A DNA stretch of 64,000 nt from Semisulcospira habei. Taxonomy: Eukaryota; Mollusca; Gastropoda; Semisulcospiridae. The position numbers and the translations under genes were made by a program. Shown here one piece after another: positions 1 to 10,074 of the stretch; position 1 is the first letter of the stretch; the number at the start of each line of letters is the position of its first letter. The stretch lies in NCBI GenBank assembly GCA_036245525.1, contig BTPG01000003.1:188761535-188825534 (forward strand), given 5' to 3'. The notes under the pieces are model-generated. The model saw only the letters and a program-made list of their open reading frames with translations, did no database searches and was not told where the DNA came from.

Positions 1-227
1 TAGCCTCTGATGCTGATTGGGTGCTTTACGCCAGTATTCCCCTGTATTCAACAGTGTGATAGAAGGCGGTGGCTCAAACGGTTCAATCGGGCTTACCCCC
101 TTGAGTATATCTTTCGGGCAGTCTCCATTGTGCGTCGGCTGGAGACCCGCCGACAATTGCACTTTCCCTTGTTGGGCTCGGTGGCGGGCGGGGACCCCCG
201 GGGGATGAATATCTATCATACTATAAT
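1..227 (+). other. Leader (5' UTR) of the I-like LINE
   Basis: Non-coding stretch before the ORF1 start codon. Small ORFs here overlap and show no family signature. The first few tens of bases could be flanking DNA; the junction is not identifiable. Confidence 0.5.
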
Positions 228-1670
228 ATGGAAAATATCAAAAAACCAAAACTGGCACCAAAGCGGCACATAGCCACTGACATTGACCTTGAAAATGATA
301 GCGACTCTGATTGTGGGGAAGCGACGCCTCAGGTTTCGGCCGTCTGGCCTCGCTTTCTCATTATCCACAGCAAAGTTAAAGAGAAGCCTGTTTCCAAGCT
401 GCACCCTTTCCTGGTGGGGGAGACCCTCAGGAGCCGTGTTGGCAGGCCTGAGGCCCAGCGCCTCAGGTCTGGTGACTTGTTGGTAGAGTGCCGTACCCGG
501 GCACACTCCAATGGGCTACTGAGGCTCTCCTCCATCGGAGACACTCCAGTGGAGGTCACTCCCCACAAAACAATGAATTCCTCTAGAGGAGTGATTAAAG
601 ATCAAGCATTGGCCGAACTGTCTGAAGATGAACTTGTACGGAACCTTAAGTCACAGGGGGTGACCTACGTCAGGCGCTTCATTTCCAAACGAGGTGGTAG
701 GGAGATCCGTCTCCCTACCATCATCCTGACGTTTGGCACCCCCACAGCTCCTACTACCATCTGGGGAGGTTACTACTCCCTAAAAGTGAAAAAGTACGTC
801 CCTCTCCCCCTTCGGTGCTTTAAGTGCCAAAAGTATGGCCATGGGCAGAAGACATGCCGCCAGGCAGAGGCCCTATGCGCCCGTTGCACTAAGCCCGGAC
901 ACTCTGCTGAGTCCTGCACAGCCATCCCCCTGTGTGTGAATTGCCAGGGGGCGCATATGGCTTCGGACAAGAAGTGCCCTCGTTGGATCTCCGAGTGCAG
1001 GATTCAGCAGGTGCGTGTGGAGAAGGGGCTGTCCTTTGCGGACGCAAAAAAACTGGTTGACGGTCCTGGTGCAGCTGAGGCGGCGCCAAACTCAAATAAC
1101 AACTTTGTGTATACTTTCAGTGCTGCGGTGGCAGGCAAGCGCCCCACCAAAGACTTCTCTTGTCAAACCCCAACTTCTTGGTTGGGGGCGGAGCCTCGGA
1201 TCCTCTCACCCCTGGAGAGTAATCCTCCTCCGGTGGTGACGAGGAGCCAGGGAACGCAGAGGGCGGACGCTACCGGTCCGGTGGCACCGCCTTCTGCTGC
1301 CCCTAAGCCTCAGCCCCCACCCAAACCTGCTAGTTTGTCAACACCAAAGGTTTCTGGCTCTGGTCAGCCTTCTAAGGCCGCTAACTCTAGCGGCAGGAAC
1401 GCTGCCCAGGACCAGAAGTCAAAGAAATCTATGGGACCGCCGTGCGCACGGGCCCAGAAGGGGAACATTGATGTCCCCCTTCAAAACAAATATGCTGCGT
1501 TGGAGGAGCAGATGGAGGGAGTGGAAGTTGTCGATGCTGCGGCAGCTCCACCCCCTTCATCTCCTAAGAACCAGAGGAGGCCCGGGAGCCGGCCCCCCTC
1601 TGTTTCTCCGACTCCTTCCAAGGCAAAGGACAAAGGGGGGAAAAACTCTGCACCCCCAGATAAGACATAA
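228..1670 (+). CDS. LINE ORF1, gag-like zinc-knuckle protein
   Basis: An intact 480-aa frame. It contains three tandem zinc knuckles around residues 196-255: CFKCQKYGHGQKTC, CARCTKPGHSAESC and CVNCQGAHMASDKKC. They follow a basic, RRM-like middle region and precede a long Pro/Ser/Ala/Lys-rich tail. ORF1 proteins of I-type LINEs coat the element RNA and act as nucleic-acid chaperones; that role is known for the family and inferred here. The stop lies 2 bases before the ORF2 start, so ORF2 is probably translated by reinitiation. The start at 228 gives the longest frame, after a leader typical of these elements. Confidence 0.85.
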   Translation: MENIKKPKLAPKRHIATDIDLENDSDSDCGEATPQVSAVWPRFLIIHSKVKEKPVSKLHPFLVGETLRSRVGRPEAQRLRSGDLLVECRTRAHSNGLLRLSSIGDTPVEVTPHKTMNSSRGVIKDQALAELSEDELVRNLKSQGVTYVRRFISKRGGREIRLPTIILTFGTPTAPTTIWGGYYSLKVKKYVPLPLRCFKCQKYGHGQKTCRQAEALCARCTKPGHSAESCTAIPLCVNCQGAHMASDKKCPRWISECRIQQVRVEKGLSFADAKKLVDGPGAAEAAPNSNNNFVYTFSAAVAGKRPTKDFSCQTPTSWLGAEPRILSPLESNPPPVVTRSQGTQRADATGPVAPPSAAPKPQPPPKPASLSTPKVSGSGQPSKAANSSGRNAAQDQKSKKSMGPPCARAQKGNIDVPLQNKYAALEEQMEGVEVVDAAAAPPPSSPKNQRRPGSRPPSVSPTPSKAKDKGGKNSAPPDKT

Positions 1671-1672
1671 TC

Positions 1673-4600
1673 ATGGACTCTCTGCTTCAGTGGAATTGTC
1701 GTGGTTTTCAAGCTAACTTTGAGGAATTACGTCTTTTAGTCAAGTGCTATAACCCCTCAGTAATATCTCTTCAGGAGACTTACCTGAAGACTTCTGACCC
1801 TGTGTCCTTTAATGGTTTTAACGCTATACATAAAGGCTCTGATTCGGAGAGGCGCTCGGGTGGAGTGGCTCTTCTCATTAGTAGCCAAATTTTATGTAGC
1901 CCCGTTAGCATCGACACCTGTCTTCAGGCTGTCGCAGCTCGGGTTACCTTGAAGAAGACCATAACTATATGCAGTATTTACCTGCCACCATCCCTGCGGG
2001 TCTGTAGTAATGATTTTTTTAATTTAGTTGATCAACTGCCCCCTCCCTTTATTCTCATGGGGGATTTTAACGGTCACGCTCACCTTTGGGGTAGTGACCA
2101 CTATGATGGCAGAGGTCAGATGTTAGAAGATGTTTTTTCTCAACTTAATCTATGTGTCTTTAACGATGGTTCACCTACATACTCTAACCCAGGTTCAGGA
2201 TCTAGTTCTGTTCTAGACCTCACTGTGTGTGATCCTTCTCTCATGCTGGACTTTGACTGGAAGGTTCACGATGACCTGTGTGGTAGTGACCACTTCCCAG
2301 TAGTCCTGTCATCGGTCAGCTGTGGGGAGGATCCGCCGGTGGGGCGCTGGAATCTTAAGAAAGCTAACTGGCCTCTGTTTGCCTCCCTCTGTCAGTCTCG
2401 TATTACAGAGGAGGTGGTCATGTCATCTGAAGAACCTATTTCTTCTTTTACTACTATTTTGTTGGACGTAGCGGGTGAAACCATCCCTAAAACTTCCGCA
2501 TCAGTCCCTCGAAAGCCGAGAGTACCATGGTTCAACGAAGAGTGCCGCAAGGCCCAAATAGCGCGCAAATCTGCTCAGCGACGTGCTTTCCGTAATCCGT
2601 CGCAAGTAAATATTTTAACCTTTAAAAGACAGAGGGCGAAAGCCCGTTACATTTTTAAACGTGAACGCCGTGCTTCCTGGAGACGCTTCGTCTCATCTTT
2701 AACTTCTCGGACTCCGTCCCAGAAAGTATGGAAGGCTGTTCGGAGAATTAGGGGCAGAGGTGGCTCGGCTTCTGTTGGCCATCTTAGAGATGGTGTCAGT
2801 TTGGTTACAGATAAAAAAGCTGTGGCCAATTTGCTTGCCTCCACCATTGCCCATAATTCTTCAACGGAGCATTATTCACCTTTCTTCCAGAGAGAGAAGG
2901 AGAAACGAGAGTCTCGTATTTGTGATTTTGAGTCCGATAACTCAGAAGACTATAATTACATTATCAGAATTGCAGCAAGCTTTGCAGAAATGTAATGACT
3001 CTGCTGCTGGCCTAGATACCGTCCACTATCAATTCCTAACGCATCTGCCTGAGAGGTCACTCCTTGTACTTCTCAAGGCCTTTAACCATATCTGGAGAAC
3101 TGGTCATTTTCCGCCGTCTTGGCGCCAGGCTGTGGTTGTACCGATCCCCAAGCCGGGTAAGGATCCTTCCGACCCGGGCAACTACCGGCCTATCGCTTTG
3201 ACATCATGTTTATGTAAAACTATGGAGCGCCTGGTCAACGCCCGCCTGGTGTGGCATCTTGAGTCACAGGGTCTCCTCACAGACCTCCAGTGCGGTTTCC
3301 GGCGCTTCCGTAGTACAACTGACCATTTAGTCCGCTTTGAATCATTTATTCGAGATTCTTTTGTCAACAAGCAGCATGTCTATGCAATTTTTTTCGATCT
3401 TGAGAAGGCGTATGACACTACCTGGAAGTATGGCATAATGTCTGACTTGTTGGACATGGGTTTTAAAGGGCACCTGCCCGTTTTTATTCACAATTTTTTG
3501 ACTAACCGGTCGTTCCATGTCCGTGTGGGCTCCACCCTCTCCGACTCCTTTGAACAGGAGATGGGTGTCCCACAGGGCAGCATTCTATCTCCTGTTTTAT
3601 TTAGTATTAAAATTAATAACATTGTAAAGGCCGTCAAGGATGATTCTGAATGCTCTTTGTTTGTTGACGACTTTGCTTTGTGCGCACGTGGTCGAGGACT
3701 TGCGTCCCTTGAGAGGCGCTTGCAGCTGTGCGTTGATCGCATCCAGCGGTGGGTGTCTCTCAATGGATTCAAGTTCTCGCCCTCCAAGACTGTTTGTGTG
3801 CATTTTACTAACCAGACGAAATTTTTTCCAGAACCTAGCCTGAGCATTGCTGGAGTGCCAATTAAGGTGGCCGAGGAGGCAAAGTTTCTGGGGGTCATTT
3901 TTGACAAAAGACTTACCTTCCGCAACCATATTAATTACCTTAGAACCTCTTGTCAGAAGGCTCTCGACATTCTTCGTGTCGTCGGTCGTACTGACTGGGG
4001 TGCGGACCGTACTGTCTTACTTCGTCTGTACCGGGCCCTTGTTCGGTCCAAACGGCTCTGTGGTGTATGGCTCAGCTTCCAAGTCTGTGCTACAGCGTCT
4101 GAACACAATTCACCATGAGGGTCTGCGGATATGTCTTGGGGCCTTCAGGACGTCTCCAGTTCCTAGACTGTATGCCGAGGCAGGGGAGCCTTCTCTCAAG
4201 CTCCGCCGCATCCGCCTCATGCTCAGCTACGTTCTGAAACTGAAGGCCCATCCAGACAATCCTGCCTATGATTGTGTTTTTAAACCATCGTTTGCAGAGA
4301 TTTACGATACCCATCCGGGAGGCCGGATTGGACCTGGACAGAGTTTCGGAATCCCTGCAACACATCACTCCACCTTGGCTCTTACCAGTTCCTGACATCT
4401 TGCTGGACTTGACTGCCCACAAGAAAGACTCTACTCCACCAGCCATATACCAACAGAGCCTCAATGAACTGCTTTCAATTTTTCCTGGCTATTGTCGCAT
4501 CTATACCGATGGGTCAAAGTCTGAGGATGGGAGAGTGGCTGCGGCCGCAGTGTCCTCTCGCCATCCTAGACGCCCATTTAAGCACCGCCTCCCAGACCAC

Positions 4601-5297
4601 TCATCTGTATTTAGTGCGGAACTGCAGGCGGTTCTGCTGGCACTCAAGCATGCTTATCGATCTAGAGAAAGGAACTTCCTGATTCTGTCTGACTCTCTTT
4701 CTGCCCTGCAGGCCCTTCAGGGCACGGGAAATGACCATCCACTGCTGGTTCAGATCAGAGAGCTCCACGCGGACTTGATGAAGGAATATTATGATATCAT
4801 TTTTATTTGGGTGCCAGGGCATGTTGGCATCGAAGGCAACAGGATCGCAGATTCTGCTGCCAACGATGCCCGCAATGACCCTGTCCCTGACTGTTTATAG
4901 TGATTTTAGACATGTGGCTAGTGCGTACATAGCCCGTGAGTGGCAGTCCGAGTGGGACAAAGAGGAAGCTAACAAGCTGCATGAAGCCCTTCCTAAGTTG
5001 TCCGACGGTCTACCTTATCGCTGCGGCAGCCGCCGTGAGGAGACTGTCCTGGCTCGGCTCCACATCGGCCACACGTATGTTACGCACTCTTATTTACTTA
5101 AACAGGAGGAGCGTCCATGGTGTTATGCCTGCGACGAGCAGTACTCTGTTCAACACTTTTTGTTGTCTTGTGCTGATCTAATCGACACAAGGTATAAACA
5201 TTTCACAGCAGACTCCTTGAAGGTTTTGTTCCGGGATGTGCCCCCGGACAAGATCTTCAGTTTTCTGAGAGAGTGCCATATTTTTAATAAGATTTGA
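1673..5297 (+). pseudogene. LINE ORF2: endonuclease, reverse transcriptase, RNase H (frameshifted)
   Basis: Domain order is visible across four shifted frames. The endonuclease (1673-2330) has QWNCRG near the start, the LQETYLK glutamate, GDFNGH and a terminal GSDHFPV. The RT (about 2960-4060) has FFDLEKAYDTTW (motif A), GVPQGSILSPVLF (motif B) and FVDDFAL, where most relatives have YADD. RNase HI (about 4495-4870) has YTDGS, AELQA, SDSLSAL and GHVGIEGNRIAD, so all four acidic positions are kept. A final Cys-His segment (CYACDEQYSVQHFLLSC) ends at 5297. Frame changes fall near 2990, 4045, 4330 and 4890. Together these domains nick the target, prime reverse transcription and remove RNA. Confidence 0.88.
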
Positions 5298-5528
5298 GCG
5301 TTTATAGATTATGATGTTTCTATTATTTTGACCTTTTTGAGAGTCTTCCGACGTTTTCTTTAAAGACCTGTGCGACATTTTAGCCTGACATATTTTTAAG
5401 GTATATTTACATCATGTCTTAAGACCTTTCTTTTAGTCTGGCTGACCAGATTTTTACCCTTCCCGCCGTGAGATGGCCTTAGTTGCCTGCTCGGCGTTAA
5501 ACCCAACTAACTAACTAACTAACTAACT
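5298..5528 (+). repeat. LINE 3' UTR with tandem TAAC tail
   Basis: Non-coding 3' end of the I-like LINE. From 5463 the sequence reads GCCGTGAGATGGCCTTAG and then CGGCGTTAAACCCAACTAAC, before the short tandem tail. The same end is found alone, inverted, at 57945-57999. Confidence 0.8.
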
Positions 5529-5546
5529 GTTCCTGATGGCTCCCTT

Positions 5547-7588
5547 TTGCTGGACCAAGTCGTGGACTATGGACCTACTGAACCTAGCCACGTGCCCGCC
5601 TCTACAGCTCCCCACGCCTCACACGATGCTCAAGCAACCGCGACAGCCGCTGTACCATCCGTGCCCAGAGCATCTCCTCCTCCACGCCTGGAGGTTGTGC
5701 GGCAAGCCCTCGCCAACAGAGGCTTCTCTAGTGCGGCAGTGGATGCAATTGCTGCAGCCCGCAGACCCTCTACCAGACGAGTTTACAGGGCTAGAAATTA
5801 ACTTTTTTCTTTGGGGGCCACCGGGCCCCTTGATTGAAAAATTTGAGGGCCCACAAGCAACTTTCGGGGCCCAACTTTGAAAAATAATGCAAACAAAAAA
5901 CAAAAGAATTATTGACAATATAATAAGTAGTAAGTACAATTTGTCTGATAATCTAAAATAAAAACAATTGAATTTCCAATTTTGCTGAGTGATGTCATTT
6001 TTATTTGCCTTTTCTTTCACTTTCAAACATTACCAACAAAAAAGGGGAAAAAACACACACACACACATTCAGTGACACACATATTCCAGTGACTAGTGAG
6101 CCTGAAATGGCCATTAAACAAAATAGAAAAAAATCAAGTGAGTCTCTTGTATAATACTTTTCAGTTTTGTGACTGAGTATTGCACAATACACATCATTAA
6201 ATTTTTAATATGAGTAACCTAACAAAAAATCTGACCTCAATGCACAAAAGTTCAAAACAAAACCATGAAAGGGAACTAAACTTAACAGTACTCTTCCTGA
6301 TAAACTAAAGTGAAACAAACAGATTTTGCCTTTTCTTTTTTTTTTCAATCATCTATTCACATTACACTTATGTGCACTTGAGTTAACAGAAGTAAACTAA
6401 AAATACAATAACAAAAAAAAAAGAAAAACTATTACTGTGAGTGAGGGCACCGGTGTGGGTTGCTTCCCTTGGCCCAAATACGAAACTGCCGAGTAGAGCT
6501 AGCTGTAGCAGACGAATTATTTTGCGGGCCAAGCGGGCCCTTCGTTTTTCAACTTTCCGAGCCCGAAATCAACTTTGCGGGTTTTTGGCCCCGGGCCCCC
6601 GCTAATTTCGAGCCCTGGTTTATGAGGGAAAGTGGCGAGTGCTCTGTGACTGGTGTGCTGACAACCGACTTCCCCCCACGGATCTGACGATGCCCCATCT
6701 GGCGGAGTTCTTCCTCTGCCTTTCAACGTCCAGGGATTGGCTCCAATTACCATTCGGGGCTACCTTGCCATGATCGCTGACACCTACCGACACTTGGGCC
6801 GGCCCGACCCTGGTAGCTGCAGAGACCTCACTGATCTGATGGCCCACTTCGGTCTACGACGCCCGGCGCTGCGCTCGCTGTTGCCAAGATGGGACCTACC
6901 TTGGGTGCTGACGTGGCTCAACTCCGGCCGTTTTTAACCCCTGCATTTGGCGCGCTTGTCGGATGTGACTCGGATGACGTGCTTTCTGTTGGCTCTAGCC
7001 ACGGCTTCCAGGGTCAGTGAGCTTCACGCGCTGTCCACACGCTCAGACTGCCTGCAGTTCCGGACGGACGGCTCCGTGCAACTGCTACCTGAACCATCTT
7101 TCCTGGCCAAGACGCGGTCTCCTTTGACGGCCCCACAGATGATGACCATTCGACCGTTACGTGTGACAGACTGTACCTGGGAGACCAGACAACAGGACCC
7201 AGTGAGAGCCTTACGTGTGTACCTGCGCCGGACCAAGCCTCTGCGCAGAGGACGTTCCCGCCTGTTTCTCCCTTTGTCCCCAGGTAGACATGACATCTCA
7301 GCCCAGACCATCTCATCCTGGATCTGGTGGGCGATCCGCTCGGCCTACCAAGACCTCGCCCAAGATGCAGCCAAACGTATGAACATCATGGCGCACGAGG
7401 TCAGAGCCATGGCCACAAGTCTCGCTTTCGACTGCAACTGTGCAGTCAAGGACATTGTGGCGGCAGTGGGATGGCGAGCTGAGAACACGTTTGCCCGCTT
7501 GTACCTGAGGGACCTCTCCACCCAGCGGCAGAACCTCTCGCTGGTGGGAGACATCGCAGCGGCGCAACACTCCCTCCCGGCACCATAG
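5547..7588 (+). pseudogene. DIRS tyrosine recombinase, interrupted
   Basis: Integrase-like recombinase that joins the circular DIRS cDNA into DNA. The N-terminal piece (5547-5785) includes the typical segment ARRPSTRRVY. Reading resumes after the insertion at 6618 as VYEGKWRV, which restores a normal core-binding domain. The catalytic part has the first arginine (TASRVSEL, about 7010), the HEVR box (about 7396) and the tyrosine (FARLYLRDL, about 7490), so R, HxxR and Y are all present. Damage: an 832-bp transposon at 5786, one frame change near 6725, and a TAA at 6935-6937 where relatives have Glu. The 213-aa frame 6947-7588 is otherwise open. Confidence 0.85.
5786..6617 (+). mobile_element. 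Non-autonomous hAT-like element with 5-bp duplication
   Basis: An 832-bp AT-rich insertion without coding capacity. The ends are inverted: CAGGGCTAGAAATTAAC on the left and, inverted, CAGGGCTCGAAATTAGC on the right, continuing into GC-rich subterminal copies. GTTTA flanks it on both sides (5781-5785 and 6618-6622). Removing the element and one GTTTA restores the recombinase reading frame. The CAGGGCTCGAAATT-type terminus is typical of hAT elements, which mostly make 8-bp duplications; a 5-bp one points to a less common subgroup. A (CA) run occurs at 6054-6066. Confidence 0.82.
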
Positions 7589-7705
7589 GCGACGTAAGTA
7601 TCTTAGCTAAAATTATCGGGAGTTTGCTGCGGGAGGGCGGGTCTGAGGGCTTATGTTTGGGTGTTAGGGGCGCTCTAGCGGCACCCACCTCCTCTTCGGG
7701 ATTCT

Positions 7706-7805
7706 TCCTATAAGTAATACCATCGGTAATGTGTTTTGAGAAAACAAATGAATTTTTCTTTAAAATGAATTTTTTGGAAAAATACTTACCGATGGCATTA
7801 CTCGA
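7706..7805 (+). repeat. DIRS-1 internal complementary region
   Basis: Contains CATCGGTAATG, then a central ACAAATGAATTTTTC, then TACTTACCGATGGCATTAC. The right half is the inverse of the 3' terminal repeat at 8003-8083. The left half should be the inverse of the lost 5' end. In DIRS elements this block templates the joining of the two ends into a circle. Confidence 0.75.
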
Positions 7806-8002
7806 AGGTCCCTCCCACCTGCCCCGCTTGCCGTCAGTTCGCTAAGTAACTAAACTGGGGTATGCCGGGTAATCTCATACCGGATGGGAATAAGGGGAGG
7901 CTACTCAGGTTATGGCCTGTTCTATGGTGCCCCTCTCCTGCCAACGCCCCTTATACGGACGCAACCAAATTTTTGGCTAAAATTATGCTAGCTAGGTAAC
8001 TT

Positions 8003-8083
8003 TCCTATAAGTAATACCATCGGTAAGTATTTTTCAAAAAAAATCATTTTAAAGAAAAATTAATTTTAAAGAAAAATTCATTT
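8003..8083 (+). repeat. DIRS-1 3' terminal repeat
   Basis: Starts CCTATAAGTAATACCATCGG, followed by TAAGTATTTTTC, and ends near CATTT. It is an inverted, slightly diverged copy of the 7751-7805 half of the internal complementary region. An internal ATTTTAAAGAAAAATT segment is duplicated. Confidence 0.72.
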
Positions 8084-8397
8084 TTTGCTGGTGCATTAAC
8101 CTTATAGCTACCAACTTATTTTCCTACAAATTGCCCAGTGTCCCTAACTTTTTTAATTGAAACCAAGTAAAAAAGGGGGTACATATTTCAAACTGTAAGT
8201 ATGATGTTAATTCTGCTTCAAAATGCAAATTTTGACATGATGTTGGAAAATACAGACAGTATATCATACTTTTGTCATTTTGAGTGTCTATGTGCCACAG
8301 TCTCTGTTTACCTGTCATATATCTCAGTAACAGGTGCTAAACCATACCTCTGTCAGAAATTCAATCCAAAAAACAACAAAACTGGTTAGAAACATAC
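8084..8397. other. AT-rich non-coding stretch
   Basis: Probably the downstream intron of the candidate minus-strand gene. An inverted motif ATTAACCTTATAGCTACCA at 8095 matches the inverse of 9096-9114. No other feature seen. Confidence 0.4.
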
Positions 8398-8830
8398 CAG
8401 CGACAGTCAGGAAGTCTCCACAGGTAACCACTCTACTCATTCCATCATACTGATCACGCACATATATCTCACGACATGCCCGCAGGTGACAAACAAGTAA
8501 GGTAGGTTTCAGAACTGTATTCAATTTTAAAGTTTTGGACATAATTCCATCTGGAGAAAATATGAGAACAAAAATTCTTCAATGTCAAAGAAACTCAACA
8601 TAGGTCTAAACCATCACGTGGCCAGTACTACACAGGTCAGTCATCTGCCACATTACACAGGATTGTACAGGTAGCTCTCCTTCATCATCGATATTGGACT
8701 CAAATTTGGTAAGGTCTTCATTGTGCACCAAACTGACGCTGATGTCCAATTCAGAGTCATATTCTCTGCCAGAATTTGAATGAATTTCAACCAGTAATGC
8801 TGTAAATTCTGGGTCGATGACGCTCTCCAT
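8398..8830 (-). CDS. Candidate two-exon gene start, unknown protein
   Basis: I do not recognise the protein. Exon 1 would run from ATG 8830 to 8632 (66 codons plus 1 base; begins MESVIDPEFTALLVEI). Its donor GTAGTA is weak. Exon 2 runs 8550-8398, with acceptor TTTTCTCCAG and strong donor GTATGT, and encodes KPTLLVCHLRACREIYVRDQ. Joining them gives an open frame (1 + 2 bases make one codon). The gene would continue toward lower coordinates, where DIRS-1 now lies. The frame is also open upstream of 8830 to 8947, so the start is uncertain. A chance pair of ORFs is possible. Confidence 0.45.
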
Positions 8831-8920
8831 GATCAAGTCACGTTGTAAGCAAAACAGTCTCGAAAAACACCCAACTTTTGATTCAAAACAAACTCGAAAA
8901 GCACCCGCATGTAGTGGAAA

Positions 8921-8945
8921 CGGAAGTAGGCATATCCCACAATGC
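8921..8945. promoter_or_regulatory. Candidate promoter: ETS plus ZNF143-like sites
   Basis: CGGAAGT (8921-8927) matches the ETS/GABP core and TCCCACAATGC (8935-8945) resembles the ZNF143/SBF motif common in animal housekeeping promoters. They lie 91-118 bp upstream of the candidate start at 8830 on the minus strand. Because the large plus-strand gene begins downstream, a bidirectional promoter is possible, but no first exon for it is visible. Confidence 0.4.
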
Positions 8946-9015
8946 ATTGACTCCGTTTAAAGTTGGAATGGGTGCAAAATGAACCAGAACTGAGTCGAAA
9001 CTGAAAGTAGGTATA

Positions 9016-9040
9016 TACGGGGGGAGGGGGGGGGGGGGGA
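9016..9040. repeat. G-run
   Basis: A run of G broken by single A residues in an otherwise unremarkable spacer between the two candidate genes (8946-9225). Confidence 0.7.
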
Positions 9041-9225
9041 ACAGGGCTGTACAGTCATACATGGAGTGATATGTCGCAGGCGGAACCGGGCGGAATGGTA
9101 GTTAAAAGGTTAATGAATGCTGGTTTTCTGGGTGCTACTATGTAAGCAGGAGTATTTTCTTGTTAACTTATTTTCCTGTAGTCAGGAGCTCGCATGTTGG
9201 TAACCATTTCTTTGTTGTGTTTCAG

Positions 9226-10074
9226 GTGTGTCAGAAGCTGTCTCACATTGTGGCACATGTGTCCCCAAAAGTTTCCTTTTGTTGCTCCCTGACTCAGTTT
9301 GCTCTTCAGCCATCAGAGCAGACCTTGAAGGACATGTGTGACGCATACCACCGCAAGACCACTGCAGGCAGCTCCACTAAGTCGCAGTGCTGCAGCAACT
9401 GCGCCATAGACCAGGGCCACTGCCTGAAGGAGGCAGATGAGGACAAGGAGGGGCGGGACATCAACATTGCAACGCTGTACGAGGTAGAGAGACTGTGTGG
9501 CATGCTGAGGCCTGCATATCTCAGCGCTGACAACGAATTCAACAATCTTTTTGCGCTCTGCAAACAATACCTGAGGAAGGAGACAGGCGAGGCGATTAAG
9601 CAAGGACTGCCAGCACTTATGCGTAACCAGATCATTCGCTCCTCACCCCCTGTACCTTGCATCGCGGGGAGCAGTGCAGGCCCACCCCCACAGTCCAGAC
9701 CGAACATCCTGAGGGGAACGACGCCTGCTGGGGCCCAGCTTCAGGGTGCAGTTGCCATGCAGAATAACCCCTCACCTAGTAGAACCAACCTTGGAGCCAA
9801 CCTTGTCCCCGCAACCCAAGCCGTTACTCTTCAGCGTGGTGTACACTTACCTGTGGCAGGCCAGGTGCTGCAAGGTGTGCAATCTGTTCAGCAACATAAG
9901 CAGCTGGTGTCCTCAAATGCCACTGCGAGTCAGCAGCATGCTGTGGCAGGTCAGAGTGCGACGCCACCAACAGGTGGGGTACAAGTGGACATGGGTCTGG
10001 TGCAGCAACTGGTCATGAAGCAGCTGTCAGCTGACGTCGTCCAGACACTGCTACAACTCATCCAGACTGGCAAG
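9226..10074 (+). CDS. Zinc-finger gene, first visible exon
   Basis: 849 bp, phase 0 at both ends. Acceptor TTCAG at 9221-9225, donor CAAG|GTAAGA at 10075. The N-terminal half is a Cys/His-containing helical region (CSNCAIDQGHC near 9396-9428; LRKETGEAIKQGLPALMRNQ near 9570-9629). It then becomes Pro/Gln-rich and ends LLQLIQTGK. No start codon can be assigned; a preceding exon is presumably outside or hidden upstream. Confidence 0.85.

Larger units (their letters stand above)
1..5528 (+). mobile_element. I-clade-like LINE with RNase H, decayed
   Basis: A nearly complete non-LTR retrotransposon. In order it has a leader, a zinc-knuckle ORF1, an ORF2 with apurinic-type endonuclease, reverse transcriptase and RNase HI, and a 3' end carrying six copies of AACT/TAAC (5505-5528). 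Two ORFs, a CCHC gag-like protein and RNase H after the RT are hallmarks of the I/Nimb group. ORF2 needs at least four frame changes, so this copy is dead. The 5' boundary may lie at or before base 1; no target-site duplication could be matched. It sits directly against a DIRS recombinase fragment starting near 5529, so it probably inserted into that element. Confidence 0.85.
5529..8083 (+). mobile_element. DIRS-type retrotransposon, 3' part (DIRS-1)
   Basis: A truncated tyrosine-recombinase retrotransposon. It keeps the recombinase region (5547-7588, split by a hAT-like insertion), an internal complementary region (7706-7805) and the 3' terminal repeat (8003-8083). The 7706-7805 block is the inverse of the terminal repeat, with extra sequence that should match the lost 5' end; this is the standard DIRS layout. 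The stretch between recombinase stop and complementary region is clearly homologous to the inverted segment at 55219-55340 in a second copy. Everything upstream (gag, RT) is missing where the I-like LINE abuts. Confidence 0.82.

Noticed and set aside
1..5545. Target duplication for the I-like LINE
   Set aside because: CCTGATGG after the tail and CTGATGCTGA near base 5 look alike but do not align as a duplication; the 5' end may be outside.
9226..10074. TAFH/TAF4-like domain in the first zinc-finger exon
   Set aside because: Only a short resemblance (GLPALM versus the family's SLPALR) plus Q-rich context; the conserved helices could not be matched.
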